Assembly (NCBI GenBank): GCA_046344715.1 | Contig: JBKDKX010000018.1 | Coordinates: forward strand, 40,053-104,052 | DNA length: 64,000 bases | Reading direction: 5' to 3' | From: CAZAQK01 sp046344715 | GTDB lineage: Bacteria > Pseudomonadota > Alphaproteobacteria > Rickettsiales > SXRF01 | Part shown: positions 34,227 to 43,463 of the stretch, one piece after another | How the letters are laid out: the number at the start of each line of letters is the position of its first letter | Numbering within the stretch: the stretch's first letter is position 1 | Notes under the pieces: model-generated | What the model was told of the DNA's origin: nothing | Databases searched by the model: none | The model's input: the letters and a program-made list of their open reading frames with translations, nothing else | Position numbers and translations under genes: made by a program

Positions 34227-35064
34227 GACGTACACCCATTACGAATATGCCTAGTTTATCGGCGCGGGCAATGACTTGTGCACGGTCGAGAATTAGGCTG
34301 CCGTCTGCTTCTACCGCAACACCCATGAGTCCGGCTGCGTAAATATTTTCTATGGTTGCTGGGCCAATGGCAGGCAAATCCACACGTGCCTCCTGCAATG
34401 GTTTTTTGGCTTTTACCAACACGCCGCCGCGCTCTTCATTTTTAAGGTTGGCACAGCGAATAATCATGGCATCTGTACCTTCGGCAGCTTCAACACCAAG
34501 CACATAATTATTTTCAACAATCACTGCCTGACCAATATCAAGGCTGCCCAGTGCCTTGGCGATACGCATACCTTTGGCAATATCGACGATATTTTGCTCG
34601 GTTGGTTTTATTTTTCCAAGCACCCCTTCAGGTGTGATAAGTTCATCCATCACCTGTTCGGCACCAATGACCGTAAAACCTTCTTCTTCGAGAAATGATA
34701 CCAGCGAGGTAAATAATGCGTTATCACCGGAAAAAAAGGCGCTGCCTACGCGAGCAAGTAGCTTTGCTGTTGATTTATCTGGTTTCAATCCAATGAGGGA
34801 GGGGCGGCGTACTTTGCCTGCCATAACAAGTTGTGTAACACCTGCTGTACGGAGATGTTCCAGTGCTTCACCTACAGATTCTATTCGCACAACAGCATGA
34901 GGGACGCGAGCGTAGGTTTCAGGATCGGTTGTATCATGAAAAGCCAGTACAAACACAGGGCGATTATTATTGCGGCAGTGCTCAACGAGCTGTGCAGGCA
35001 ATCGTCCACTCCCGGCAATGATGCCAAGCGTATCTTCACGTTTGGTTGAAATCGCCGTGTTCAT
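34219..35064 (-). CDS. lpxI: UDP-2,3-diacylglucosamine pyrophosphatase LpxI
   Basis: Hydrolyses UDP-2,3-diacylglucosamine to lipid X. LpxI is the alphaproteobacterial replacement for LpxH. The 281-residue product has GIIAGSGRLPAQLVEHC, MAGKVRRPSLIGLKPD, VIGAEQVMDELITPEGVLG, VVENNYVLGVEAAEGTDAMI and DLPAIGPATIENI, typical of the family (formerly DUF1009). It overlaps lpxA (4 bases) upstream and lpxB downstream. Confidence 0.96.
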   Translation of the reverse strand: MNTAISTKREDTLGIIAGSGRLPAQLVEHCRNNNRPVFVLAFHDTTDPETYARVPHAVVRIESVGEALEHLRTAGVTQLVMAGKVRRPSLIGLKPDKSTAKLLARVGSAFFSGDNALFTSLVSFLEEEGFTVIGAEQVMDELITPEGVLGKIKPTEQNIVDIAKGMRIAKALGSLDIGQAVIVENNYVLGVEAAEGTDAMIIRCANLKNEERGGVLVKAKKPLQEARVDLPAIGPATIENIYAAGLMGVAVEADGSLILDRAQVIARADKLGIFVMGVRHA

Positions 35065-35867
35065 GCCGCTTGTGAGGCCGCGTGTTTAGGAACGCAGAGA
35101 GAGCGGCTGCCTTTGTCATCCATAAAGCCCAGGATTTCTTTCACTGCATCAATAGTGCTGTATTCTGTTCTGATTCTTTCGGTGCGTTCTGCTAATGTGC
35201 CTTCTGTTTCTTCAAACAATGTTTTGTAGGCATTGCGCAGCGCGTGAATAGTATCACGGTCAAAGCCACGGCGTTTCAGGCCAACTAAATTCAGTCCAGC
35301 AAGATTTGCGCGCTCACCCATGACCGATCCATACGGTATCACATCATGCTCAACGCCGGACATACCACCAATCATGGCATGATGCCCGATACGCACAAAC
35401 TGGTGCACGGCAGAAAGACCACCAATAATCGCATGATTGCCGATTTCAACATGGCCGCCGAGTGTTGCATTATTTACTAAAATAACATGATCGCCGATTT
35501 TACAGTCATGTGCTACATGTGCACCAACCATTAACAGGCAGTTATTGCCAACTTCGGTCAGCATCCCGCCACCTTCGGTGCCTGGGTTCATTGTCACTTG
35601 CTCACGGATAATATTATTATCGCCAATCACTAACCGTGATTTTTCGCCTTTATACTTTAAATCCTGCGGTGCATGGCCGAGCGATGCAAACGGATAGATG
35701 GTACAGTTCTTACCAATCGTAGTAATGCCACCAATGCTTACATGTGAGAGTAGTTTTGTGCCATCACCAATGCGTATTTCACCTTCTACAACGCAGTATG
35801 CACCAATCTCTACATCTTTACCGAGGGTGACGTTTTTACCAATAATCGCTGTGGGGTGTATGCTCAT
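35061..35867 (-). CDS. lpxA: UDP-N-acetylglucosamine acyltransferase LpxA
   Basis: First acyltransferase of lipid A synthesis. The 268-residue left-handed beta-helix protein is built from hexapeptide repeats (IHPTAIIGKNVTLGKDVEIG, CVVEGEIRIGDGTKLLSHV). It contains MVGAHVAHDCKIGDHVILVNN, which includes the catalytic His region, and GGLSAVHQFVRIG. The helical C-terminal domain follows (LNLVGLKRRGFDRDTIHALRNAY). Start ATG 35867 lies 2 bases after the fabZ stop. Confidence 0.97.
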   Translation of the reverse strand: MSIHPTAIIGKNVTLGKDVEIGAYCVVEGEIRIGDGTKLLSHVSIGGITTIGKNCTIYPFASLGHAPQDLKYKGEKSRLVIGDNNIIREQVTMNPGTEGGGMLTEVGNNCLLMVGAHVAHDCKIGDHVILVNNATLGGHVEIGNHAIIGGLSAVHQFVRIGHHAMIGGMSGVEHDVIPYGSVMGERANLAGLNLVGLKRRGFDRDTIHALRNAYKTLFEETEGTLAERTERIRTEYSTIDAVKEILGFMDDKGSRSLCVPKHAASQAA

Positions 35868-35869
35868 GC

Positions 35870-36340
35870 TTAATCCACAATCATGGCTGAAATAACCGCT
35901 TCAGCAACTTTTTGACCTTCTACGGTTGCCACACAGGCGAATTTCCAGACATTCCGGCGGCTTTGCATTTTATCGACGCGTACATGCAGGCTGTCACCCG
36001 GGCCTACGGGTTTACGGAATTTCGCTTCTTCAACCGACATGAAATACACTAGTTTCCCCTCTGCTTCCTTGCCCAGTGTATGCACTACCAGTACGGCAGA
36101 TGTTTGTGCCATGGCTTCAATAATCAGTACACCCGGCATCACTGGTTTTTGTGGGAAATGGCCGGTAAAAAATTGCTCATTGATACTGACATTCTTAAGA
36201 CCAATTGCAAATTCGCCAGGCAAAAAATCAATAATCCGGTCAATCATCAGGAATGGATAACGATGCGGTATCATCTCCATAATGCGTTCAACGGAAATCA
36301 CGTGTTTTACACCTTCTTGCTTGTTTACCAGTTCCATCAT
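35870..36340 (-). CDS. fabZ: 3-hydroxyacyl-ACP dehydratase FabZ
   Basis: Hot-dog fold dehydratase of fatty acid synthesis; 156 residues. It has IMEMIPHRYPFLMIDRI, the catalytic-His motif FFTGHFPQKPVMPGVLIIEAMAQ (His and Glu) and FMSVEEAKFRKPVGPGD. I chose ATG 36340 (MMELVNKQEG) because a full AAGGAGG ribosome binding site stands 2-8 bases ahead; the frame is open further upstream but that overlaps lpxD. The lpxD stop codon TAA is itself part of this site (TAAGGAGG). Confidence 0.96.
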   Translation of the reverse strand: MMELVNKQEGVKHVISVERIMEMIPHRYPFLMIDRIIDFLPGEFAIGLKNVSINEQFFTGHFPQKPVMPGVLIIEAMAQTSAVLVVHTLGKEAEGKLVYFMSVEEAKFRKPVGPGDSLHVRVDKMQSRRNVWKFACVATVEGQKVAEAVISAMIVD

Positions 36341-36347
36341 TGCCTCC

Positions 36348-37385
36348 TTAGCCCTCAGAATCATCTTTTTTCTTTGCCATTTTTGAGATGGCAACCGTTT
36401 GCCTGTGCCAGTCACGCGTAGGGATGGCAGGTGAGCCGCCATAGGTTGCGCCTGCGGGTACATCGCTCATAACGCCAGATTGCGCCGCAATCTTTGCACC
36501 ATTGCCTATGCGTATATGACCGGCAATACCAACCTGCCCACCCAGCATAACGCCATCACCCACAAATGCGCTTCCAGCCACGCCACAGAGCGCGGCAATA
36601 AATACATATTTGCCAATATGCACGTTGTGGCCAATTTGTACAAGATTATCAATTTTTGTGTACTCGCCAATCACGGTATCCGGCCCTGCGCCACGATCAA
36701 TGCAGGTTCCAGAGCCAATCTCCACATCATCCTCAATGATAACACGGCCAAGTTGCGGCACTTTTACAACGCCTTTTTTGCTGGAGGCATAACCAAAGCC
36801 GTCCTGTCCAACGTGCACACCACGATGGAGGATAACCCGTGAACCAATAACCGAGTGGCTGATGGTGGAGTTCGCGCCAATCTGGCAATCATCGCCAAGC
36901 TCCACATTTTCATGCAATACGGCACCGGCGCCAATCCAGCAGCGATTGCCTATACGCACCCCATCACCAATTACAGCACCTGCATCAATGCGTGCATCTT
37001 TACCAATAATGGCAGAGGTAGAAATATGTGCCTGCGGTGAAATGGCAGGTGTAAATGTAATATCAGGATAAAACCGGCGTGCTGTCAGTGCGTAGCAATA
37101 ATAAGGTTCTTCAGTAACAAAAAGCACCATCCCAGCAGGCGCGCGGCTGGCAAATTTTGGGCGTACAAAGCAGGCACCGGCTTTACTTGCCGCAAATGTT
37201 TCTGTGTATTTGATGTTATCTAGAAAGCTTACATCAGCAGCACCAGCACGATCCAGCGGTGCAACATTGGTAAAGCTGTTATATGCGTTCTTGGCGCGGC
37301 TAGCATCGACGACTGCACCGGTAAGTGCGGTGATGTCTTCAACGCTCAGCGCGCCAGCATTATGAAAAAACCGGTTATCGGCCAT
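36348..37385 (-). CDS. lpxD: UDP-3-O-acylglucosamine N-acyltransferase LpxD
   Basis: Third lipid A enzyme. The 345-residue product has an N-terminal uridine-binding domain (about 1-105), then the hexapeptide beta-helix (AHISTSAIIGKDARIDAGAVIG, RCWIGAGAVLHENVELGDDCQIG), the GVHVGQDGFGYASS family motif, the catalytic-His NLVQIGHNVHIGKYVFIAALC and a short C-terminal helix. It begins 3 bases after the skp stop and its own stop forms part of the fabZ ribosome binding site. Confidence 0.97.
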   Translation of the reverse strand: MADNRFFHNAGALSVEDITALTGAVVDASRAKNAYNSFTNVAPLDRAGAADVSFLDNIKYTETFAASKAGACFVRPKFASRAPAGMVLFVTEEPYYCYALTARRFYPDITFTPAISPQAHISTSAIIGKDARIDAGAVIGDGVRIGNRCWIGAGAVLHENVELGDDCQIGANSTISHSVIGSRVILHRGVHVGQDGFGYASSKKGVVKVPQLGRVIIEDDVEIGSGTCIDRGAGPDTVIGEYTKIDNLVQIGHNVHIGKYVFIAALCGVAGSAFVGDGVMLGGQVGIAGHIRIGNGAKIAAQSGVMSDVPAGATYGGSPAIPTRDWHRQTVAISKMAKKKDDSEG

Positions 37386-37388
37386 TCG

Positions 37389-37925
37389 TTACTTTTCAAA
37401 CTTCACATCAACTTTAGGAAGTTTCTTGTTCAGTTTTTCTAATACTTCTGCGGAAATATCCATCTTAGGATCAGCATACAAAATTTGTGAAGTAGGAATT
37501 GCCATGCTGAAGCCTTTTTCCTTCGCAAGTTCAACGATAATATCAGATACTACTTTCTGAATATCGCCAAGCGCGCGCTCAAAACCATTATCAAGCATAG
37601 CTTTCTTGGATTGCACTTCTTTCTGCATGTCGGTTGCTTTGGTGCGGAAAGCGCGTGCCTTTTCTTCAAAGGCTTCTTTGGCCAGCACACTGCGCTGTTT
37701 AGCCAGTTCTTGATCTTCTTTTTTCAGCTGCTCTTCTTTTTTGGTGATTTCAGCCTGAAACGTTTTTTGTTTGCTTTCCAACTGTTCACGTACCGATTTT
37801 GCAGCAGTTGAATCTTTCATAATTTGCTGGATGTTTACCACGGCAAAGTTTTGTCCTTCGGCAGCGAGTGTAGCTGGGCTGGTAGCCATAAGAATTGCAG
37901 TGGCGAGTAAATAAATTTTTTTCAT
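37389..37925 (-). CDS. skp: Periplasmic chaperone Skp/OmpH
   Basis: Periplasmic holdase that carries unfolded outer-membrane proteins to BAM. The 178-residue product begins at ATG 37925 (AAGGA ahead) with a signal peptide ending ATSPATLAAEG. The mature part starts with FAVVNIQQIM and continues with a long charged helical hairpin (EQLESKQKTFQAEITKKEEQ). It is located between bamA and lpxD, the conserved position. Confidence 0.94.
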   Translation of the reverse strand: MKKIYLLATAILMATSPATLAAEGQNFAVVNIQQIMKDSTAAKSVREQLESKQKTFQAEITKKEEQLKKEDQELAKQRSVLAKEAFEEKARAFRTKATDMQKEVQSKKAMLDNGFERALGDIQKVVSDIIVELAKEKGFSMAIPTSQILYADPKMDISAEVLEKLNKKLPKVDVKFEK

Positions 37926-37959
37926 TGTGGTAGTCCTTATATTTTGTGAATCAACATTT

Positions 37960-40266
37960 TTAGAAACGTGTACCGAAGCTGAAGCGGACATTTTCCGTCA
38001 GGTCGCGGTCTTCTTTAACAATCGCGTGTGCAAGATCAATACGAATAGGCCCAAAAGGCGAACTCCAGAGCAAGCCAGCACCGACAGAAACGCGCGGCGA
38101 ATTTTCATCAAACACGTTTGCACCGGTATCATCCACCTGCCACAGGCTGCCTACATCAGAAAATACAGCACCACTCACGCCCAGCTCATCCGGCAGTCCA
38201 AGTGGAAATTTGAGTTCACCGGTTGCCGTATAATACGCATTACCACCCAGCGCGTCACGTGTGAGGGTATCGCGCGGGCCAATACCAGAGTTGCGGAAGC
38301 CGCGCAAATCATCGCCACCTACATAGAAACGTTCATTGATGCGTACATCTTCACTGCCGAGCCCAAACACATAACCGCCGCCACTAAGGAAACCAAGCGT
38401 CCATTGTGAGGCGATGGGGTAATAGTAGCTCGCTTTTATTTCGTGTTTCAGGTAGCGCGAATCACCACCTAAGCCAGCCACCTCCTGCCCAACCTGAAAA
38501 TAATACCCGTCTGTTGGATCAAACTTACTATTGCGATCATCATAGGTAAGGGTATGCCCGACAGCGGAAGACACGTTTTTGCCCGCCTGACGCTGGATGA
38601 ATGTTGACGCATCTGTTTTGACGTCAGTAATGTCGGTGTTTTTCAGTGTATAATTTATGTTATGAGTGAGTTTTTCCAGCAGGCTATATCCGCCGCGTAG
38701 CGTCACTCCCTTTATGTCGCTGTTATAGGAACTTTCACGGATAAATTCCTGTTTGGTTCGGTAAATATCAAAGCCGGCAGATATATCACGGTTTAAGAAA
38801 AATGGTTCGGTGAACCCAAGTTCCACCTGCTTGCGGCGCGCGGCGTATGTCACGCGTGTTCTTAGTTCCTGACCGCGACCGAGTAAGTTTTTCTCTTTGA
38901 TACCAAAATCACCCAACACACCATCAGTGGTGGAAAAACCAGCACCCATGTTGATTTCACCGGTCGATTTTTCCTGCACATTCACATCGACTACGGTTTT
39001 ATCCGGCGCGCTGCCTTCCTTGTTTTTTACTTCCACTTTCTCGAAGAATCCCAGATTATTCAGGCGCTGCTCTGTGCGTTGCAGTTTTGAGCTGTTATAC
39101 GGGTCACCCTCGCTTAAGCGGAATTCACGACGGACTACTTCATCAAGCGTACGCACGTTGCCAGTAATGTTAATGCGCTCAACATAGACGCGTGGCCCAG
39201 GCTTAATCACATAGGTGAGGTTCGCCAGTTTCTTTTCCTGATCTTTTTCCAGTTTTGGCTGAATGTCTACAAATGCATATCCCAGATCACCAAGTTTTTT
39301 GGTCATAGCATCCACAGTAGATTCTACTGCACTTGCATCATACGTATCGCCGGTTTCGGTTGTGATTTGCTCAGCAAAATCGAGCGTGTCTTTTTCTTTC
39401 AATTCATTGGCAACGCGCACGTCACCAAAACTATATTGCTCACCTTCTTCTACCACAAATGTCACATAAAATGCGTCTTTTTCTGGCGAAAGTTCCGCAT
39501 GTGCCGACTTAACCTGAAAATCAGCATACCCTTCATTCATGTAAAAGCGTCGCAGCATTTCCTGATCAAATTGCAACCTGTCCTGATCGAACACGTCGTT
39601 ATCGGTAAGAAATTTATACCAGCGGGTTTCTTCGGTACGGATGGCTTCGCGCAGTGCCTTGCTGCTGAATTCCTTATTGCCGATGAAGTTGATTTTCTGG
39701 ATATACGCAATCTGACCCTCGGTGATTTCATAGACTAGATCAACGCGGTTCTGATCCTGCTGGATAACTTTTGGCTCAACAGTAGCGTTATAACGACCAC
39801 TGCGACGGTAAATATCGAGGATACGCTTCACGTCGCTTTGCACTTTGTCGCGCGAGTAAATAGAGCGTGGCTTTAGCTCTGCTTCTTTTTCCAGCGATTC
39901 GGTTTCAATGCGGTCATTACCTTCAAAGGCTACCTTGCTGATCACCGGATTTTCTTCCACGCGCACAATCAGCGTACTGCCAGAGCGCATGAGTTTCACA
40001 TCGGCAAAAAAGCCGGTGGCGAAGAGTGCTTTAAGCCCGCCGTCAATATCTGCCTGATTAAAGCGATCACCTGCTTTCAGGTTAAGGTACGACATGATGG
40101 TGCGGCCTTCAATGCGCTGGTTGCCTTCTACACGTACATTTTTGATCAGGTCGCCGCTGGTTCCGGCAGTGGGCTGGGTGGCATTTTGCGCCAGAGCAGT
40201 AGAGGCAGGGGTTGCTGCAAGCAATATACCCCAGACGGCAGCGGAAACAATAGAACGTGGAAGCAT
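37960..40266 (-). CDS. bamA: Outer-membrane assembly factor BamA
   Basis: Omp85-family core of the BAM complex. I chose ATG 40266 (AGGTG 8 bases ahead; an in-frame GTG lies at 40275). Signal peptide MLPRSIVSAAVWGILLAATPASTALAQ, then five POTRA domains (about 40-440; IKNVRVEGNQRIEGRTI, ISKVAFEGNDRIETESL, IQKINFIGNKEFSSKALREAI, YVERINITGNVRTLDEVVRREF). The C-terminal 16-strand barrel contains the conserved lid-loop type DDLRGF segment (GGDDLRGFRNSGIGPRD) and ends with aromatic RFSFGTRF, the barrel-targeting C terminus. Confidence 0.98.
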   Translation of the reverse strand: MLPRSIVSAAVWGILLAATPASTALAQNATQPTAGTSGDLIKNVRVEGNQRIEGRTIMSYLNLKAGDRFNQADIDGGLKALFATGFFADVKLMRSGSTLIVRVEENPVISKVAFEGNDRIETESLEKEAELKPRSIYSRDKVQSDVKRILDIYRRSGRYNATVEPKVIQQDQNRVDLVYEITEGQIAYIQKINFIGNKEFSSKALREAIRTEETRWYKFLTDNDVFDQDRLQFDQEMLRRFYMNEGYADFQVKSAHAELSPEKDAFYVTFVVEEGEQYSFGDVRVANELKEKDTLDFAEQITTETGDTYDASAVESTVDAMTKKLGDLGYAFVDIQPKLEKDQEKKLANLTYVIKPGPRVYVERINITGNVRTLDEVVRREFRLSEGDPYNSSKLQRTEQRLNNLGFFEKVEVKNKEGSAPDKTVVDVNVQEKSTGEINMGAGFSTTDGVLGDFGIKEKNLLGRGQELRTRVTYAARRKQVELGFTEPFFLNRDISAGFDIYRTKQEFIRESSYNSDIKGVTLRGGYSLLEKLTHNINYTLKNTDITDVKTDASTFIQRQAGKNVSSAVGHTLTYDDRNSKFDPTDGYYFQVGQEVAGLGGDSRYLKHEIKASYYYPIASQWTLGFLSGGGYVFGLGSEDVRINERFYVGGDDLRGFRNSGIGPRDTLTRDALGGNAYYTATGELKFPLGLPDELGVSGAVFSDVGSLWQVDDTGANVFDENSPRVSVGAGLLWSSPFGPIRIDLAHAIVKEDRDLTENVRFSFGTRF

Positions 40267-40361
40267 GAAGCACACACCTGATTATATGAATACACTGCCA
40301 GTAGTCATGCGGCAAAAATTACACTAAATCAAGTGGAAATCACACCGTAGAAAACAAGTAC

Positions 40362-41468
40362 TTAGAATAGCTTCCTTATGTCATTAAACAAGGTAAACGC
40401 CATGAGTGACATCAACACCACAAAGCCTAACTTAAACCCATATTCCTGCACTTTTTGGGCAAGGGGTTTGCCGCGTGCCGCCTCAGCCGCATAATAGGCA
40501 AGGTGGCCGCCATCCAGCATCGGAATAGGCAGTAGGTTAACCAACCCAAGATTGGCAGAGAGCATAGCGATTAGCCATAATACCGTGTGGAAATCCTTAT
40601 CAGCCGCCTGTCCTGACATCTGGGCGATGCCAACGGGGCCTTTCAGGTCTGCTGCACTGCGCTGGCCAGTTACCATCTGGCCGATAACTTTTAGTGTAGT
40701 TTCACAAATCATATAGGTACGGCGCACGGATTCAACTACGGCTGACACCAGCCCCACATCTTCATATTTGATTTCCGGGCTTTTAATGCCAATGAGTGGG
40801 CGTTTGATTTTATTACCCAGCCCGTCATCATCCTCAAATTCTTTGGGGGTGAGGGTGATTTGAATATTCTCGCTGCCACGCACAACATAAAGTGTAACCG
40901 GTGTGCCCAGATTAGTTGAGATATAAAAGGGAATGTCGTTGAAACGTGTGATTTTTTCATCATTTATCTGAGTGATACGGTCACCTGGTTTAAGTCCTGC
41001 GGCTTCTGCCGCTGAATCTGGCATGACTGAGCCCACTACTGGTTCAGTGGAGGGTAGCCCATTGGTCATGATGAAGTAGCAAAACACCAGAATGGTCAGA
41101 ATGAAATTGGCAAATGGGCCTGCCGATACAATGGCGGCTTTTTTCCACAAAGGCTTGTGGTGGAAGGTAAGCTTCTTTTCTTCTGCATTCATCTGCTCGA
41201 TAGCATCGGCGTCGGTAGTGCTGGCTTCTGATGCATCGCCATACATCTTCACATAACCGCCTAGTGGTAAAAGCGAGAGTTTCCAGCGCGTGCCAGATTT
41301 ATCGGTATAACCAAGCAGTTCTTTGCCAAACCCAATCGAAAACGCGACGATTTTTACACCGCACAGTTTGGCGATAAAATAATGGCCAAATTCATGAATG
41401 AATACAATCACGCTGATGACAATAAAAAACGAACCAAGCGTGTGTAGGAGATTAAGTAGCATTTCCAT
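40362..41468 (-). CDS. rseP: Site-2 protease RseP
   Basis: Inner-membrane zinc metalloprotease that cuts membrane-anchored regulators within the bilayer. The 368-residue product has the active site VIVFIHEFGHYFIAK (HEFGH) in the first membrane segment, a PDZ domain (about 125-210; GSVMPDSAAEAAGLKPGDRI) and the second metal site LVNLLPIPMLDGGHLAYY. A last membrane segment precedes the C terminus. It lies between dxr and bamA, the usual order. Confidence 0.97.
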   Translation of the reverse strand: MEMLLNLLHTLGSFFIVISVIVFIHEFGHYFIAKLCGVKIVAFSIGFGKELLGYTDKSGTRWKLSLLPLGGYVKMYGDASEASTTDADAIEQMNAEEKKLTFHHKPLWKKAAIVSAGPFANFILTILVFCYFIMTNGLPSTEPVVGSVMPDSAAEAAGLKPGDRITQINDEKITRFNDIPFYISTNLGTPVTLYVVRGSENIQITLTPKEFEDDDGLGNKIKRPLIGIKSPEIKYEDVGLVSAVVESVRRTYMICETTLKVIGQMVTGQRSAADLKGPVGIAQMSGQAADKDFHTVLWLIAMLSANLGLVNLLPIPMLDGGHLAYYAAEAARGKPLAQKVQEYGFKLGFVVLMSLMAFTLFNDIRKLF

Positions 41469-41483
41469 CAGTATTCCTTTTTT

Positions 41484-41572
41484 GTCACCCCCGCCTCCGC
41501 GCGGGGGTCTAAGGACTCACGCTTAGGCAGAATTTGTTGCTCTAGATCCCCGCGTAAATCGGGGATAACAGT
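41484..41572. repeat. Dispersed palindromic repeats between rseP and dxr
   Basis: Two hairpins: CCCCCGC-CTCC-GCGGGGG and ATCCCCG-CGTAAAT-CGGGGAT. They occupy nearly the whole gap between the two genes and resemble the other palindromic units of this window. Confidence 0.8.
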
Positions 41573-41573
41573 A

Positions 41574-42749
41574 TCATAAGTTGTTTGTAACCATTCTGGT
41601 ATGTCTATCACATTCCAGCACATCATCAATTGATGAGAGCGTCGTATTTTTCACTTTTTCCAGCACAGCTTCAACGGTTTTAACAATATCCAAGAATCTA
41701 ATTTCATTATTCAGGAACTGCTGCACCGCCACTTCATTGGCCGCATTCATCACGCAGGCTGCATTCCCGCCAGCTTTAAGTACATGTTTTGCAAGCGCAA
41801 GGGCAGGGAATCGTGCATGATCCGGTGCTTCAAAATGCAGCGATCCTATTTCAGCAAAATTCAGTTTTTTAACCGGCGCAGCTACACGTTCTGGCCATGC
41901 TAGCGCACAGGCAATCGGCGTACACATATCGGGGTGGCTCATCTGCGCAAGTGTGGAGCCATCCACCATTTGCACTAAGCAATGCACAATAGATTCTGGA
42001 TGAATGATCGCATCGATCTGTTCTGGCTTGAGTGGGAAGAGGTGATAGGCCTCAATCATTTCAAGGCCTTTATTCATCAGCGTGGCAGAATCTACCGATA
42101 TTTTTGCACCCATGTTCCAGTTCGGATGTTTGATGGCTTGCTCTGGCGTAACTGTTTTCATCTGGTCTATCGACCATGTGCGGAACGGGCCACCGGATGC
42201 GGTGAGGATTATGCGTTCAACAAAATCAAAATTGCACGATAGCTGAAACACCGCATTATGTTCAGAATCCACGGGCAGCAGCGTTGCGCGATGTTTTGCG
42301 GCTTCCTTCATCATCAACTCACCGGCGCACACCAGCGATTCTTTATTGGCAAGTGCTACGGTTTTTCCCTGCCGGATAGCGGCAAGCGTTGGTGCAAGGC
42401 CAGCCGCACCCACAATGGCAGACATTACTATGTCTGATGGCATTTCTGCCGCCTCAGTCACTGCGTTTGCACCAGCAGCAACGTCTATACCAGTGCCGGA
42501 AAGTGCATCTTTTAGCGTGGGGTAATATGCTTCATTCATTATTACCGCACGTTTTGGACAAAACTGTTTCGCTTGTGAAATGAGTAAATCCACATTGTCA
42601 CCAGCGGTTAGGCATGTCACCTCAAAACGATCACGGTGCGCATCAATGATTTTTAGTGTATTTTGCCCAATCGTGCCAGTGGAACCAAGAACAGAAATCT
42701 TTTTTGTCTTATTGGTAATTGGTAACTGGTAACTGGTAACTGCTTTCAC
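41574..42749 (-). CDS. dxr: 1-deoxy-D-xylulose 5-phosphate reductoisomerase
   Basis: MEP-pathway enzyme that makes 2-C-methylerythritol 4-phosphate for isoprenoids, including undecaprenyl phosphate. It has the NADPH-binding ISVLGSTGTIGQNTLKII, ALANKESLVCAGEL, the metal-site LLPVDSEHNAVFQ, ILTASGGPFR, and NMGAKISVDSATLMNKGLE. The start is GTG 42749, overlapping the cdsA stop (GTGA). The first ~14 residues (AVTSYQLPITNKTK) come from a short tandem repeat and are not part of the family core; no later start codon lies before the core, so they should be translated. Confidence 0.97.
   Translation of the reverse strand: MKAVTSYQLPITNKTKKISVLGSTGTIGQNTLKIIDAHRDRFEVTCLTAGDNVDLLISQAKQFCPKRAVIMNEAYYPTLKDALSGTGIDVAAGANAVTEAAEMPSDIVMSAIVGAAGLAPTLAAIRQGKTVALANKESLVCAGELMMKEAAKHRATLLPVDSEHNAVFQLSCNFDFVERIILTASGGPFRTWSIDQMKTVTPEQAIKHPNWNMGAKISVDSATLMNKGLEMIEAYHLFPLKPEQIDAIIHPESIVHCLVQMVDGSTLAQMSHPDMCTPIACALAWPERVAAPVKKLNFAEIGSLHFEAPDHARFPALALAKHVLKAGGNAACVMNAANEVAVQQFLNNEIRFLDIVKTVEAVLEKVKNTTLSSIDDVLECDRHTRMVTNNL
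42713..42744. repeat. Short tandem repeat at the dxr 5' end
   Basis: Repeated 'ggtaa(t/c)t' units: TTGGTAATTGGTAACTGGTAACTGGTAACTG. It encodes the nonconserved N-terminal SYQLPITN of Dxr on the minus strand. Similar 'ttaccaattac' text occurs at the uppS start. Confidence 0.85.
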
Positions 42750-43462
42750 AACACTCTCCCGGACAGTGCAACCAGCACAGCAAACAAGGGCAAGGTGGGT
42801 ATCAGGCCGTCAATACGATCAAGCAAGCCGCCATGTCCTGGAATGAGCGTGCCGCTATCTTTTACGCCTGCTTTGCGTTTCTGCCATGATTCAAATAAAT
42901 CTCCTGCTTGTGCTATTACGGCCATCACCATACCCAGTAGAATACCGCCAATAATTGTTGCAGGGAAGGGGACAAAAAACAGTGAAAGTCCGCCAACTGC
43001 GCCAGCGGCAACCACGCCACCACCTAAGCCGGCCCATGTTTTATTGGGGCTGATGGAGGGCGCAAGTTTTGGGCCGCCAATCTGCCTGCCGGTAAAATAT
43101 GCGCCAATATCAGTGGCTACTACAATGAGGATAACGTACAGCACTAGGTATATTCCGGTATTTTGTGTGTCGATGAAATTCACGTTGCGTAGCCATATCA
43201 GGCTAGCGCAGGGAATGGAGACATAAAACAAACCGGCAAACCGCCAGAGCGCACCTTCATGCTCGGTGATATTCGTCCATTCACGCATCATCATGAGCGC
43301 GGCCATGATCACAAACCATATGAAAATCCAGCCGCCTTTCCACAGTACCAGCGCAAAAATCAGCGCAAGCACCGCAGCGGAAGCTGCACGTACGGCAAGA
43401 CCAGACCATTTGGAGGGAGGAGATTCTTCTGAATGGGATATGAGATTCTCGGGTTCTTCCAT
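42746..43462 (-). CDS. cdsA: Phosphatidate cytidylyltransferase
   Basis: Makes CDP-diacylglycerol for phospholipid synthesis. About 238 residues with seven to eight membrane segments. The family signature near the C terminus is visible as SWQKRKAGVKDSGTLIPGHG followed by GLLDRIDGL. I chose ATG 43462 because AGGTGA stands 6-7 bases ahead and it starts one base after the uppS stop; an in-frame GTG at 43495 would overlap uppS. The stop overlaps the dxr GTG. Confidence 0.96.
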   Translation of the reverse strand: MEEPENLISHSEESPPSKWSGLAVRAASAAVLALIFALVLWKGGWIFIWFVIMAALMMMREWTNITEHEGALWRFAGLFYVSIPCASLIWLRNVNFIDTQNTGIYLVLYVILIVVATDIGAYFTGRQIGGPKLAPSISPNKTWAGLGGGVVAAGAVGGLSLFFVPFPATIIGGILLGMVMAVIAQAGDLFESWQKRKAGVKDSGTLIPGHGGLLDRIDGLIPTLPLFAVLVALSGRVL

Positions 43463-43463
43463 G